From positions 1 through 37,449 of IMG/VR virus record IMGVR_UViG_3300035703_000216: a stretch of DNA of 37,449 nt. One strand, given 5' to 3'. Source of the stretch: a virus. Positions 16,680 through 23,967 of this stretch are shown here, piece by piece. The first letter of the stretch is position 1; each line of letters starts with the position of its first letter. The notes under the pieces were generated by a model that saw only the letters and a program-made list of their open reading frames with translations, was not told the DNA's origin and did not search any database. The position numbers were made by a program, and so were the translations under genes.

Positions 16680-16919
16680 ATGGCCATTATCATTAAAGAT
16701 GGGGCGCAAGTCCTTTTTGAAGATCTATACTACTCCGTAGCCTGGTGGGAGAGCCTCGGGCCCGGCATTATACACCTGTGCCTCGAAGGCAATGGTCAAC
16801 AGATTATCCAATGCTACAAGGCAGGTGAGACCACGGTAAACGAAACCAACTGCAGCACGGTAGAAGAAATACTGGCCGCCGTAGGCAACCCGCCGCATAA
16901 GCCAATTCCAGTTAATTAA
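16680..16919 (+). CDS. Small hypothetical protein after the fibre
   Basis: A 79-aa soluble protein (IIIKDGAQVLFEDLYYSVAW opening, three Cys). It follows the fibre by 6 bp and ends immediately before the moron gene. No family was recognised; a small tail or fibre accessory role is possible. Confidence 0.6.
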   Translation: MAIIIKDGAQVLFEDLYYSVAWWESLGPGIIHLCLEGNGQQIIQCYKAGETTVNETNCSTVEEILAAVGNPPHKPIPVN

Positions 16920-16961
16920 TTGAAAGTTGGTCTTATATTGGCAGCCACATTCAACTTTTAC

Positions 16962-17462
16962 ATGAAAAAAATACTGATTTTATTACTCAGTTTCCCTCTT
17001 TTGGGCATTGCGCAGCCTTCAGCTAAATCTAAACCTGACCCTTGTGCGAAAAGGTTTACACAAAAAATTGATAAGTTCAAGAAAACAAAGAGTAAATTCT
17101 TGACAAATCCAATCACTGTTTCCTCGAGTGCTGGTAATTTAATTTTAGACGTTTGTGAGCTTGGTTCTGGGGCTCGGGTAATTAGTTTGATGTTTTACAG
17201 TGGGATCCATTGCATTACGGAGAATTCAGATGTAGAGTTTTTGTTTGCCGATGACTTTACTCTTACCTTTCAAAATCGGGACGATACAAACTGCAAGGGT
17301 AATCTTTCGGTTGTTTTTATAGGTGATAATGAGTGTACTAAGTTTGCCAGAGATAAAGTTGTTTCAATTAGGTTTCAAACTACTGACGGGTCAGTCACAA
17401 TTGATCTGACTAAGAACCAAGCTCAAAAGCTTTTTGATGCTTTCTATTGCCTAATCGGGTAA
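16962..17462 (+). CDS. Secreted Cys-rich moron-type protein
   Basis: A 166-aa protein with a clear signal peptide (residues 1-17, KKILILLLSFPLLG, likely cut before Gln in IAQPS). The mature part has six Cys (DPC, VCE, HCI, NCK, ECT, YCL) that could pair as disulfides in the periplasm. ATG 16962 is preferred to an upstream TTG at 16920 because the signal peptide starts there. The gene is visibly richer in A and T than its neighbours. It sits alone between tail genes, with a possible -7-like element TATATTGG at 16934-16941 and its own terminator at 17482-17505. This is the layout of a moron expressed in lysogens. No family was recognised; superinfection exclusion or host fitness roles are guesses. 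Confidence 0.75.
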   Translation: MKKILILLLSFPLLGIAQPSAKSKPDPCAKRFTQKIDKFKKTKSKFLTNPITVSSSAGNLILDVCELGSGARVISLMFYSGIHCITENSDVEFLFADDFTLTFQNRDDTNCKGNLSVVFIGDNECTKFARDKVVSIRFQTTDGSVTIDLTKNQAQKLFDAFYCLIG

Positions 17463-17481
17463 TCCATAAAAAACAGATTGC

Positions 17482-17505
17482 AAGCCCCTCTCCGGGGCTT
17501 TTTTT
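17482..17505 (+). terminator. Rho-independent terminator after the moron
   Basis: A 7-bp stem (AAGCCCC at 17482-17488, GGGGCTT at 17494-17500) with a 5-nt loop leads into seven T. GTCCTAACCC follows at 17508-17517. Confidence 0.9.
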
Positions 17506-17547
17506 ATGTCCTAACCCCAAGCCCCATTCCCGCCGCTACTTCGTATT

Positions 17548-18087
17548 GTGAAGGAAGTAAGCGAGCAAATGGTAGAGCAGCTGGAAGAGGCTGCGGCCGC
17601 ATGGCTGGAAATGGCCGTGCGGGAGCTTATTGCATCTGCCAAGAAGAATAAGGTAGAGCTATCGGGCGAAACCATTGCCTCCATTGCTGGCTCCGTTTCG
17701 GCGTTTACGCCCCAGGCCGTTGGCACCATCCTGATCGAGTTCCAGAACTCTGGCCGATTCCAGGACTGGAAGTCGATGAACTACTCAAAGGTGCCTCCGG
17801 TAGATGTGCTGGCCGAGTGGGTGGAGAAGATTGGTGTTTCCAAATTCAAGTACGTGCCTGGATACCAGGGCAAAACCGAACGCAAAATTTCCGACAGCCA
17901 GGCAGCCCGGCGCATTGCCTGGGGCGTGGCCATGGCCAGGTACCGGAAAGGCCCGAAGCGTAAGAAGCGCTGGTTTGCAAAGTTGATGTATGGCCCGCTC
18001 CTGGCCCGGCTTATCGATGCTCAAATCGAAGTCCTCGGCACTTCCTCCCTCCAATTAGTTACCAACAATTTCAAAATCGAAGAATAA
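17548..18087 (+). CDS. Hypothetical protein upstream of the tape measure
   Basis: A 179-aa protein, helical at the N-terminus (VEQLEEAAAAWLEMAVRELI) with a strongly basic patch near residue 130-145 (RYRKGPKRKKRWFAKLMYGP). It lies just before the tape measure gene, where tail chaperones or tail completion proteins are usual. The first start is a GTG at 17548; an ATG at 17569 is equally possible. No known motif was seen. Confidence 0.62.
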   Translation: MKEVSEQMVEQLEEAAAAWLEMAVRELIASAKKNKVELSGETIASIAGSVSAFTPQAVGTILIEFQNSGRFQDWKSMNYSKVPPVDVLAEWVEKIGVSKFKYVPGYQGKTERKISDSQAARRIAWGVAMARYRKGPKRKKRWFAKLMYGPLLARLIDAQIEVLGTSSLQLVTNNFKIEE

Positions 18088-20550
18088 ATGGCAGGTCGCT
18101 CAACCGAAACCCAGGTAAGCCTCAAGATCAACGGGAAAGAGGCTTCCAACACCATTGCCGGGCTGCAATCTGATGTAAAGACACTGAGCCGTGAGCTCAG
18201 CAAATTACCCGAGGGTACAGAAGAATTCAACCAGAAGGCCAAGGAGCTGGCCCAGGCCCAGAACCGCTTGCAAGACATTCGGGACAAAGCACGGGAAGTC
18301 CGCGAACAAATGCGCTCCATGGGAGACGATGCAAAGAAAGCCCGTGCCGACCTGCTGCAGCTCAGCCCAACCGGGCAAATGTTGAGCGGCCTGGCGCAAG
18401 ACTTCGGCACGGTTCGCTCTGCCATCAATGCCAACATCGCTTCCATGGGCTTGCTCCGTGTGGCCATTATTGCCACCGGTATCGGTGCGCTCATTGTGGC
18501 ACTCGGCGCTCTCTATACCTATTTCACGCGGACAGACGACGGGGCTGTGAAGTTGGCAGGAGCAACCAAGGGGCTGCAAATCATTTTCAAATCGCTCACC
18601 GACCTGGTAGCCCAGTTGGGGGAGTGGTTGATCAACGCCTTTGAAAACCCGAAGCAAGCGATCAAAGAACTGGGCGATTTCATTCTTACCAACCTGATTA
18701 ACAGGGTTAAGGCCTTCGCCGTAATCTTCGAGGCCATTGCCGAAATGGACCTCAAGAAGCTGACGGACGGCACCATTCAACTTTCAACCGGAGTGGAAAA
18801 CGTAACCGACAAGGTGAAGGAGTTCGGGAAGGAAGTGGATGCCGCTGTACAGAAGGGGCTTGCATTTGCAGAACTGGCCGACCGAATAGACGAGGTCGAA
18901 ACCAAATCCATCGTAACCAATGCCAAGATCGAAGAGCAGGTAAGCCGCCTGCTTCTGCAGGCAAAAGACCGGACCAAAACCGAAGGAGAGCGCCTTGCAT
19001 TGCTCGACCGGGCCTCAGCGCTTGAGACCCAGCGCCTGCAGGAAACCATCAATCTGCAAGCCCTTAAGGTTCAGCTTGCCAAGGAAGACCTGGCCAGCGT
19101 TTCGAAGACCTCGGCTGAGTACGACGACAAAAACCGGGCACTGGCCGAAGCCGAAGCGAAACTCATTGAACTGCGCCGCTCCAGCCTAGACCTGCAGGAG
19201 AAGATCACCAACCGCCGCAACCAGTTGCTCGACGCCTCAGCTGAAAAAGCCAAGGCCATGCGTGAGGCAGAAGAGAAAGCCGAGGAAGACGCTGCGAAAG
19301 CAGCACTCGACTATGAGCGCCGGCTCACCGATCTCCGCATCGCCAACCTGGTAGATGAAGATGAGCGCAAGCGGGTAATCATTCTCAACAATTACAAGCG
19401 AGGCCTGGAAGATGCGCTCCTTAACGGCCAACTGACCAAAGAACTCGAGACCGAGTTGCTGAAAGCCCGAGACCAGCAGCTGCAGGCACTGGAAGACGAA
19501 ATCCAGGCCAGGAAAGAAAAGGCCCAGCAAGACAAAGAGGAGATGGCCCTCAAAGACGAGGACGCCAAAATGCAGGCAGAAACCGAGGCTCGCCTGTTGG
19601 CTGCCAATGCCGTGGTAGAAGCGGAAGCGAACAAAGAGCAACGCATTTACGATGTAATGCGAACCGGGCTACTGAACCGCCTGGAATTGCTCCGTACCGC
19701 TGGAAAGTTGGAGTCCGACGAAGCCAAGAAACTGGCAAACGAAATCACGAAGCTCGATCTCGACCACTCCAAGAAACGGCAGGAAATCGCCACCAAAACA
19801 GCCGAAACCGAAGACCGACTCCAGTCTGCCCGTCTTCAGCTTTTCGCCGATACAACCAAAGGCATCAGTGCTTTCCTTGGTGAAGACGCCAACAATCGCC
19901 GCCGATTTGCGGGCATAATCAAAGCCATGACGATTGCCGAAATCGTAACCATGGGGATTAAAGAAGTGCAAGGCATTTGGAGCAATGCCAACATGAACGC
20001 CCTGAATGCGATTATTCCCGGATGGGGTCCAGCCTTTGCCGCCGTTCAGTCGGCCATGGCCATAGGCCGCACCACATTTGCGGTAACCAATGCAGCTGGC
20101 ATCAACTTCTTCCAGGATGGTGGTATTCTCCGCACTGGATCCCGCCACCGCGATGGCGGTATCAAAATGATCGACGGCAAGAGTGGCCAGTACCTAGGCG
20201 AAGTGGAGCAAGGCGAAGCCCTCCACGTGTACAGCCGGAAGACCGTAGAGAATAACGGCGACATCATCAACGCCTTGCTCGATACCAGCATGTTTCGAGG
20301 AGGTGCCCGTTTGAAAAGCACTCGAGGCGGCTACTTCGAGAATGGGGGCACCGTACAGACAGGATCGGGCAACGCACCCCAGGCCCAGACGAACGAGGCA
20401 CTTGTGGCCATGCAGTTGGAGAAGCTAGACCGCATTGCAGCTATTCTGGAGAGCTGGCCTTCCAATGTCCGGGCCATACTGACCTATGAACAGGTGAAAG
20501 ACTTGTTGAACGATGCTGCCGATATCGAGAACGGAGCCAATGCGGCTTAG
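18088..20550 (+). CDS. Tail tape measure protein
   Basis: An 820-aa protein that sets tail length. It has a long N-terminal coiled coil (residues about 5-90, starting with the characteristic T-Q-V-S-L-K-I-N-G-K-E-A), then a hydrophobic segment LLRVAIIATGIGALIVALGA at about 112-131. A central region of extended charged coiled coil (about 220-570) follows, with a Gly-rich C-terminal part (AAGINFFQDGGILRTGSRHRDGG). This order is usual for siphophage tape measures. It converges with the integrase, sharing 4 bp at the stops, with no terminator between. Confidence 0.88.
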   Translation: MAGRSTETQVSLKINGKEASNTIAGLQSDVKTLSRELSKLPEGTEEFNQKAKELAQAQNRLQDIRDKAREVREQMRSMGDDAKKARADLLQLSPTGQMLSGLAQDFGTVRSAINANIASMGLLRVAIIATGIGALIVALGALYTYFTRTDDGAVKLAGATKGLQIIFKSLTDLVAQLGEWLINAFENPKQAIKELGDFILTNLINRVKAFAVIFEAIAEMDLKKLTDGTIQLSTGVENVTDKVKEFGKEVDAAVQKGLAFAELADRIDEVETKSIVTNAKIEEQVSRLLLQAKDRTKTEGERLALLDRASALETQRLQETINLQALKVQLAKEDLASVSKTSAEYDDKNRALAEAEAKLIELRRSSLDLQEKITNRRNQLLDASAEKAKAMREAEEKAEEDAAKAALDYERRLTDLRIANLVDEDERKRVIILNNYKRGLEDALLNGQLTKELETELLKARDQQLQALEDEIQARKEKAQQDKEEMALKDEDAKMQAETEARLLAANAVVEAEANKEQRIYDVMRTGLLNRLELLRTAGKLESDEAKKLANEITKLDLDHSKKRQEIATKTAETEDRLQSARLQLFADTTKGISAFLGEDANNRRRFAGIIKAMTIAEIVTMGIKEVQGIWSNANMNALNAIIPGWGPAFAAVQSAMAIGRTTFAVTNAAGINFFQDGGILRTGSRHRDGGIKMIDGKSGQYLGEVEQGEALHVYSRKTVENNGDIINALLDTSMFRGGARLKSTRGGYFENGGTVQTGSGNAPQAQTNEALVAMQLEKLDRIAAILESWPSNVRAILTYEQVKDLLNDAADIENGANAA

Positions 20551-21698
20551 TATTCCGGCCAGTCGCCCAGGTAAGAATCCAGCCGGGTAATCATTCCCAG
20601 ATTCACCAGGTAGGCCTCCGTCTGTGTGGGCGATTCGTGACCGCACAGTGCCTGGATAATGTGAATCGGGACATTGGCCTTGTAAGCCAGGCAGGCACCT
20701 GTGTGCTTAAATCCATACAGGGTATAGCCTGGCTTAAGCACTCCCGCACGTTTGGCATACTTCGCAAAAAAATCGTAGAAGTGAGTCGATGTAAACGGCT
20801 TAGGACCAGGCTGATATTTATTCCCAAATACAAACCAATTGGAAGGCAAATTCCGCAATCCCATTTCCTGAATCTTGCGCTCAAGCGGTGGAAGTATTGG
20901 GATGTGCCGGCCTCCGGTTTTGCCCCGTTCTTTGGGGATGAACAGCGTTTTTTCGCGGATGTCTTCCACCTGGAGCAAGTGGATTTCCTTCCGCGGTCGG
21001 CCGAGTGTGTAGATGAGAAAATCGACGAACGTACACCACTGCTCGTTTCCATCCTTGCGGGCTTCGGCCTTCATGGCCGCCACTTGGTCGGCAGAGTAGG
21101 GGAGGTTCTTTTCACCTTTTGGTACTATTTTCCGGGGCACGTTGAAAACCGGATCCTTCGCTGCCTCGCCCAGCAAAACCATCCGCTTCATTACCTGGCT
21201 GCAAATGGCCCGGTAGGCATTGAAGGTCTTCGGCCCGAACTGATGTTCCTTTTGGAACCATTCCAGAAAGTGTACGAAGTAGGGAGTATCAACTTTCGCG
21301 ACATCTGGCAGCCCGTTGGTTTCGCCCCATTTACGGAGGTTAGTTTCAATCCAGTCGAAGCTCTGCAGGTAGTTCTTGCTTGACCCTTTTAGGTTCTCTC
21401 TCGTGTTGATCAACGCATCCAGCACTTTCAACTTTTTTGGAGCCGGTTTCGTTTCCGGATCCGGTTTCCGTTTCCGGATAGTCGGGTCTTCGTGCAGGTA
21501 CACCCGGATTTGCTGCATCAATTTGGCCGCTTCCTGGTATCGCACCCGAGGCACTCTGGAATCGTTAAGGCCATCGAACACCCTTTTCCGGACCAGCTTT
21601 TGCCCGCTTTCGTCCAATCCGTAGAAAATGATGTACCACCTTTTCGAAGTGTCACCATCGTAATCTACGAGCCTGGGAGGTTTGAATTTTATTGCCAT
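20547..21698 (-). CDS. int: Tyrosine recombinase (phage integrase)
   Basis: A 383-aa site-specific recombinase for integration and excision. The N-terminal arm-binding and core-binding (SAM-like) domains occupy about residues 1-190. The catalytic domain shows the first Arg in LGRPRKEIHLL (234 or 236), Lys260 in the beta-hairpin, box II as YGFKHTG (Y328, K331, H332) where most members have H-x-x-R, His354 in CGHESP, and nucleophile Tyr363 in TEAYL. The Y-x-x-K-H-T form is seen in Bacteroidota phage integrases, so the enzyme is probably active. The attP lies directly upstream of its start. Confidence 0.92.
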   Translation of the reverse strand: MAIKFKPPRLVDYDGDTSKRWYIIFYGLDESGQKLVRKRVFDGLNDSRVPRVRYQEAAKLMQQIRVYLHEDPTIRKRKPDPETKPAPKKLKVLDALINTRENLKGSSKNYLQSFDWIETNLRKWGETNGLPDVAKVDTPYFVHFLEWFQKEHQFGPKTFNAYRAICSQVMKRMVLLGEAAKDPVFNVPRKIVPKGEKNLPYSADQVAAMKAEARKDGNEQWCTFVDFLIYTLGRPRKEIHLLQVEDIREKTLFIPKERGKTGGRHIPILPPLERKIQEMGLRNLPSNWFVFGNKYQPGPKPFTSTHFYDFFAKYAKRAGVLKPGYTLYGFKHTGACLAYKANVPIHIIQALCGHESPTQTEAYLVNLGMITRLDSYLGDWPEY

Positions 21699-21699
21699 T

Positions 21700-21945
21700 G
21701 TCTGCCACTCATTACTGCCACAAACCCGACAATCTTTTTCTAAGTGCCTGATAGAAAATCTATTAGGCTGTGAATCATACTGGATTCGAACCAGTCCCTC
21801 AACATTTATTCGGGTTTGTGGCGGTTAGGTTTTGGGGCTAACTGCCTTATGTTGAGGGCTCACCTGAGTGACTCATGTTGAACACCTTTCAGTGTTCGGG
21901 TGGCAGTGGGTGGCATTTACTGCCACCACAACTGCCACTTTCCAG
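21700..21945. other. attP region: tRNA 3'-end core with arm-type sites
   Basis: On the minus strand, 21795-21771 reads as a tRNA T arm and acceptor end: stem ACTGG, loop TTCGAAT, stem CCAGT, then ATGATTC and A. Only the 3' end is present, as in a phage attP that restores a tRNA gene on integration. Copies of ACTGCCAC lie on both sides: TCTGCCAC at 21701 and exact copies at 21714, 21919 and 21931, plus an inverted copy at 21900-21907 and weaker ones at 21818, 21841 and 21910. These look like integrase arm sites. Inverted repeats CCCTCAACAT (21796-21805)/ATGTTGAGGG (21849-21858) and GAACAC/GTGTTC (21880-21897) add structure. Confidence 0.78.
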
Positions 21946-21954
21946 AGCGCTGAT

Positions 21955-22440
21955 TCAGCTCTCTGAGGTTTTTTTTAATGCGGCTTTTAGGGTTTCGTTT
22001 TCCTTGATTAGATCCAGGTACTTCTTTTTCATGATGTGAAGCGCTTCATCTTTTGCGTTCATCTCCTTTCGCATTTCATTGATTTTAAGGTTTGCCAGAA
22101 ACAGGTCTTCCTCCTGTTGATCATCAATATTCATAAGGGGTAAAAGTGAGTTAGTGGTTTTCCCATAAGACTCTCCAGGCTCCCTTGCTACCTCCAGATT
22201 GCCAGTTTCTAAAATAGACTCCCAATCTTTAATTGGGGCATCCGTATAGAAGAACTCCATTGGAACGGAGTACAGCTCTGCCAGCAGCTTCAAATTTTCG
22301 GCTGATATGTTAAACATGCCACGCTCCATCCTTCCGTACGCAGCCTCAGTCATCTTCAAGTGCTGAGCAACGTGCCTCTTGGTGAACTTATGGCGTATCC
22401 TTAGCCATTCAACCGGCGAAACGTATAGATCCGTCGACAT
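21955..22440 (-). CDS. XRE-family repressor-like regulator
   Basis: A 161-aa protein with an N-terminal helix-turn-helix at about residues 8-65 (WLRIRHKFTKRHVAQHLKMT, then EAAYGRMERG and LKLLAELYSVPMEFFY) of the XRE/cI type. The C-terminal third is a charged coiled coil (about 105-155), in place of the S24 autoprotease of lambda-type repressors. That implies control by an antirepressor or partner and not by RecA-driven self-cleavage. It is divergent from the early operon across a 99-bp region with palindromes, fitting the lysogeny repressor. Confidence 0.82.
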   Translation of the reverse strand: MSTDLYVSPVEWLRIRHKFTKRHVAQHLKMTEAAYGRMERGMFNISAENLKLLAELYSVPMEFFYTDAPIKDWESILETGNLEVAREPGESYGKTTNSLLPLMNIDDQQEEDLFLANLKINEMRKEMNAKDEALHIMKKKYLDLIKENETLKAALKKTSES

Positions 22441-22539
22441 GTGTCTTGTGTTTGCAGATTTTGGACGGTAACTGTCCTGGTGGGTCAGCTTTATTTGTGA
22501 AGTCTTAACAAATCAAAAGAATTCACAATACAATTTCAA
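22441..22539. promoter_or_regulatory. Divergent operator/promoter region between repressor and early genes
   Basis: Two symmetric elements are visible. GGACGGTAACTGTCC at 22463-22477 is a 15-bp near-palindrome (6 of 7 arm positions match). TTGTGAA (22495-22501) and TTCACAA (22522-22528) form a spaced inverted repeat with 20 nt between. A -7-like TTTATTTG at 22490-22497 could serve the early operon. These are probable sites for the XRE regulator. Confidence 0.6.
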
Positions 22540-22806
22540 ATGGGAGTAAGCAAAAACGAACTACCGAAGTACCAGGCAGACTGGTTAGAGGTGCAAGGTT
22601 GCAGTACTTATCGCTACGGCTTGAAGGTGCTGGAAAGGCTTGGGTTGACTAATGACCCTGCGGGTAAGAACCTCCGAAAGGTGCACAATGTGTATTCTGG
22701 GATACTCAAAGATCGCGAGGTATTGGATGCCATCAGATCGGTGCTTTTGGCATCAAAGTCGATTGAGAAGGTCGGTTCGAAACGCCAAAACGTAATGGCA
22801 AAATGA
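22540..22806 (+). CDS. First early gene, small hypothetical protein
   Basis: An 88-aa basic protein with mostly helical content (a YQADWLEVQGCSTYRYGLKV segment and a helix LKDREVLDAIRSVLLA). Its place opposite the repressor is that of Cro or another early regulator, but I see no confident helix-turn-helix. The stop overlaps the next start (ATGA). Confidence 0.6.
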   Translation: MGVSKNELPKYQADWLEVQGCSTYRYGLKVLERLGLTNDPAGKNLRKVHNVYSGILKDREVLDAIRSVLLASKSIEKVGSKRQNVMAK

Positions 22807-23141
22807 AAAATCGATTTGCCGTCCAACGTTTACTACAGAAGGCAGAGTTTAGCTCGTCCGACTTGGTTATGGGGGTTATAGATCCTTTGGAAAACGAAGG
22901 TTTCTTGAAGCTCAAAGTGGGCTTTGAAGATGTCAAGATGAATTTTTACAGCCTGAATATCAGGACTTTCAGGGCAAATGCAGTTCATCAGCTCAGTACG
23001 TTGAAATCTGCCTGCGATGAAATGATAGCGTTCCTGGAATCGCTGCCAGCACCAGAGGGAGACGGGCTCCCCGCAATCGGATCCGGTAAAAAACCAAGAC
23101 TGAATACCGATGATAAGGATGCAGTACATAGCCCAGACTAA
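22803..23141 (+). CDS. Early hypothetical protein
   Basis: A 112-aa protein. The middle is alpha/beta (LENEGFLKLKVGFEDVKMNF) and the last 25 residues are Pro/Gly/Asp-rich and likely disordered. It overlaps both neighbours. No family was recognised. Confidence 0.6.
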   Translation: MKNRFAVQRLLQKAEFSSSDLVMGVIDPLENEGFLKLKVGFEDVKMNFYSLNIRTFRANAVHQLSTLKSACDEMIAFLESLPAPEGDGLPAIGSGKKPRLNTDDKDAVHSPD

Positions 23142-23343
23142 GCAGCTGGATGAGTCTTTCACTTTCACGCTCGTTACGGTTTCCGACCGCGAAAACTGGA
23201 CGGAAGGCGGAACCTTCGCTTCGCGGTATGTATGGCAGGAGCGCCCTATTCTCCGCGATGAATTTGAGCCTGCCCTCACTCAGCCGCTGGTACTCGATGG
23301 CTCCGACCAGATGCTAAACCTTACGTACCAAATTTTGCCATGA
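23110..23343 (+). CDS. Early hypothetical protein
   Basis: A 77-aa soluble protein with a beta-rich look (SFTFTLVTVSDRENWTEGGT, FASRYVWQERPI). Either ATG 23110 or 23119 may be used; both overlap the upstream gene. The stop shares ATGA with a 38-aa gene that follows. Confidence 0.6.
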   Translation: MIRMQYIAQTKQLDESFTFTLVTVSDRENWTEGGTFASRYVWQERPILRDEFEPALTQPLVLDGSDQMLNLTYQILP

Positions 23344-23456
23344 GCCACGAAATTAAGGTGTTTATCGCCCTCGCATTATCGGCTTTAGGGGCATTTCTGA
23401 TGTGGGTTATCCCACATATCAACTGGGATTTTTTCAAAAAACGGGTTAGAAAGTAA
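23340..23456 (+). CDS. 38-aa single-span membrane microprotein
   Basis: ATG at 23340 overlaps the previous stop, and TAA ends at 23456. The product starts MSHEIKV, has one membrane span of about 17 residues (FIALALSALGAFLMWVI) and ends in a basic tail (KKRVRK), so it would sit with the tail in the cytoplasm. Translational coupling supports it as a real gene. Its role is unknown. Confidence 0.6.
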   Translation: MSHEIKVFIALALSALGAFLMWVIPHINWDFFKKRVRK

Positions 23457-23479
23457 CCCAAAAACTAACCAATTAAGTT

Positions 23480-23758
23480 ATGGAACGATTTTTCCGCCAG
23501 CTAAACCGCTGGTCCTTCGCCATGCTTTGCGCAGTTCGAGCGCACAAGCTCCGCTGGAACGATTACAAGCTCCGGCAACTAACCCTGATGCATAACGACT
23601 GGGCGCTAACGCTCCAGCTCGTAGGGGAGCGGGAAAACCTTCTCCGCGATCAATTCAACCAGAGCCAGGATATGGCCGAAAAAGAGGCCATCAATCGTGA
23701 ACTGTCCAGCCTCCAAAGGATCCGCCACTCATTTTCAAAATCCATCGAGCTTTTATGA
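23480..23758 (+). CDS. Early hypothetical helical protein
   Basis: A 92-aa basic, helical protein (NRWSFAMLCAVRAHKLRWND, then a coiled-coil-like end with ELSSLQRIRHSF). It shares ATGA with the next gene. No family was recognised. Confidence 0.62.
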   Translation: MERFFRQLNRWSFAMLCAVRAHKLRWNDYKLRQLTLMHNDWALTLQLVGERENLLRDQFNQSQDMAEKEAINRELSSLQRIRHSFSKSIELL

Positions 23759-23967
23759 TAGCCATCAATGCAACCGAGGTGGTAGACACACTCCGCGAGG
23801 TGGTAACTCTCAAAACCCTCTGGGCTGAATTCTACAAAAAACCGGCCGCCGCTCGCACAGAAGCCAGGCGGAAGGAATTGAAAGAGCGTGAAGCCAAGCT
23901 CCTGGCCAAGTGCCAGCGGCATATACACGAGTACGAACGCATAGCCGGGGGAGAACATGGAGTATAG
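23755..23967 (+). CDS. Small helical protein upstream of the primase-helicase
   Basis: A 70-aa, strongly charged helical protein (EARRKELKEREAKLLAKC). It overlaps the primase-helicase start by 11 bp, so it is co-translated and may be a replication accessory factor. No known motif was seen. Confidence 0.6.
   Translation: MIAINATEVVDTLREVVTLKTLWAEFYKKPAAARTEARRKELKEREAKLLAKCQRHIHEYERIAGGEHGV

Noticed and set aside
20637-21383. 248-aa plus-strand open frame opposite the integrase
   Set aside because: The integrase on the minus strand has all catalytic motifs, so this frame is its antisense shadow.
21771-21805. Intact tRNA gene
   Set aside because: Only the T arm and 3' acceptor strand are present; no anticodon or D arm precedes them on the minus strand, so it is an attP core, not a functional tRNA.
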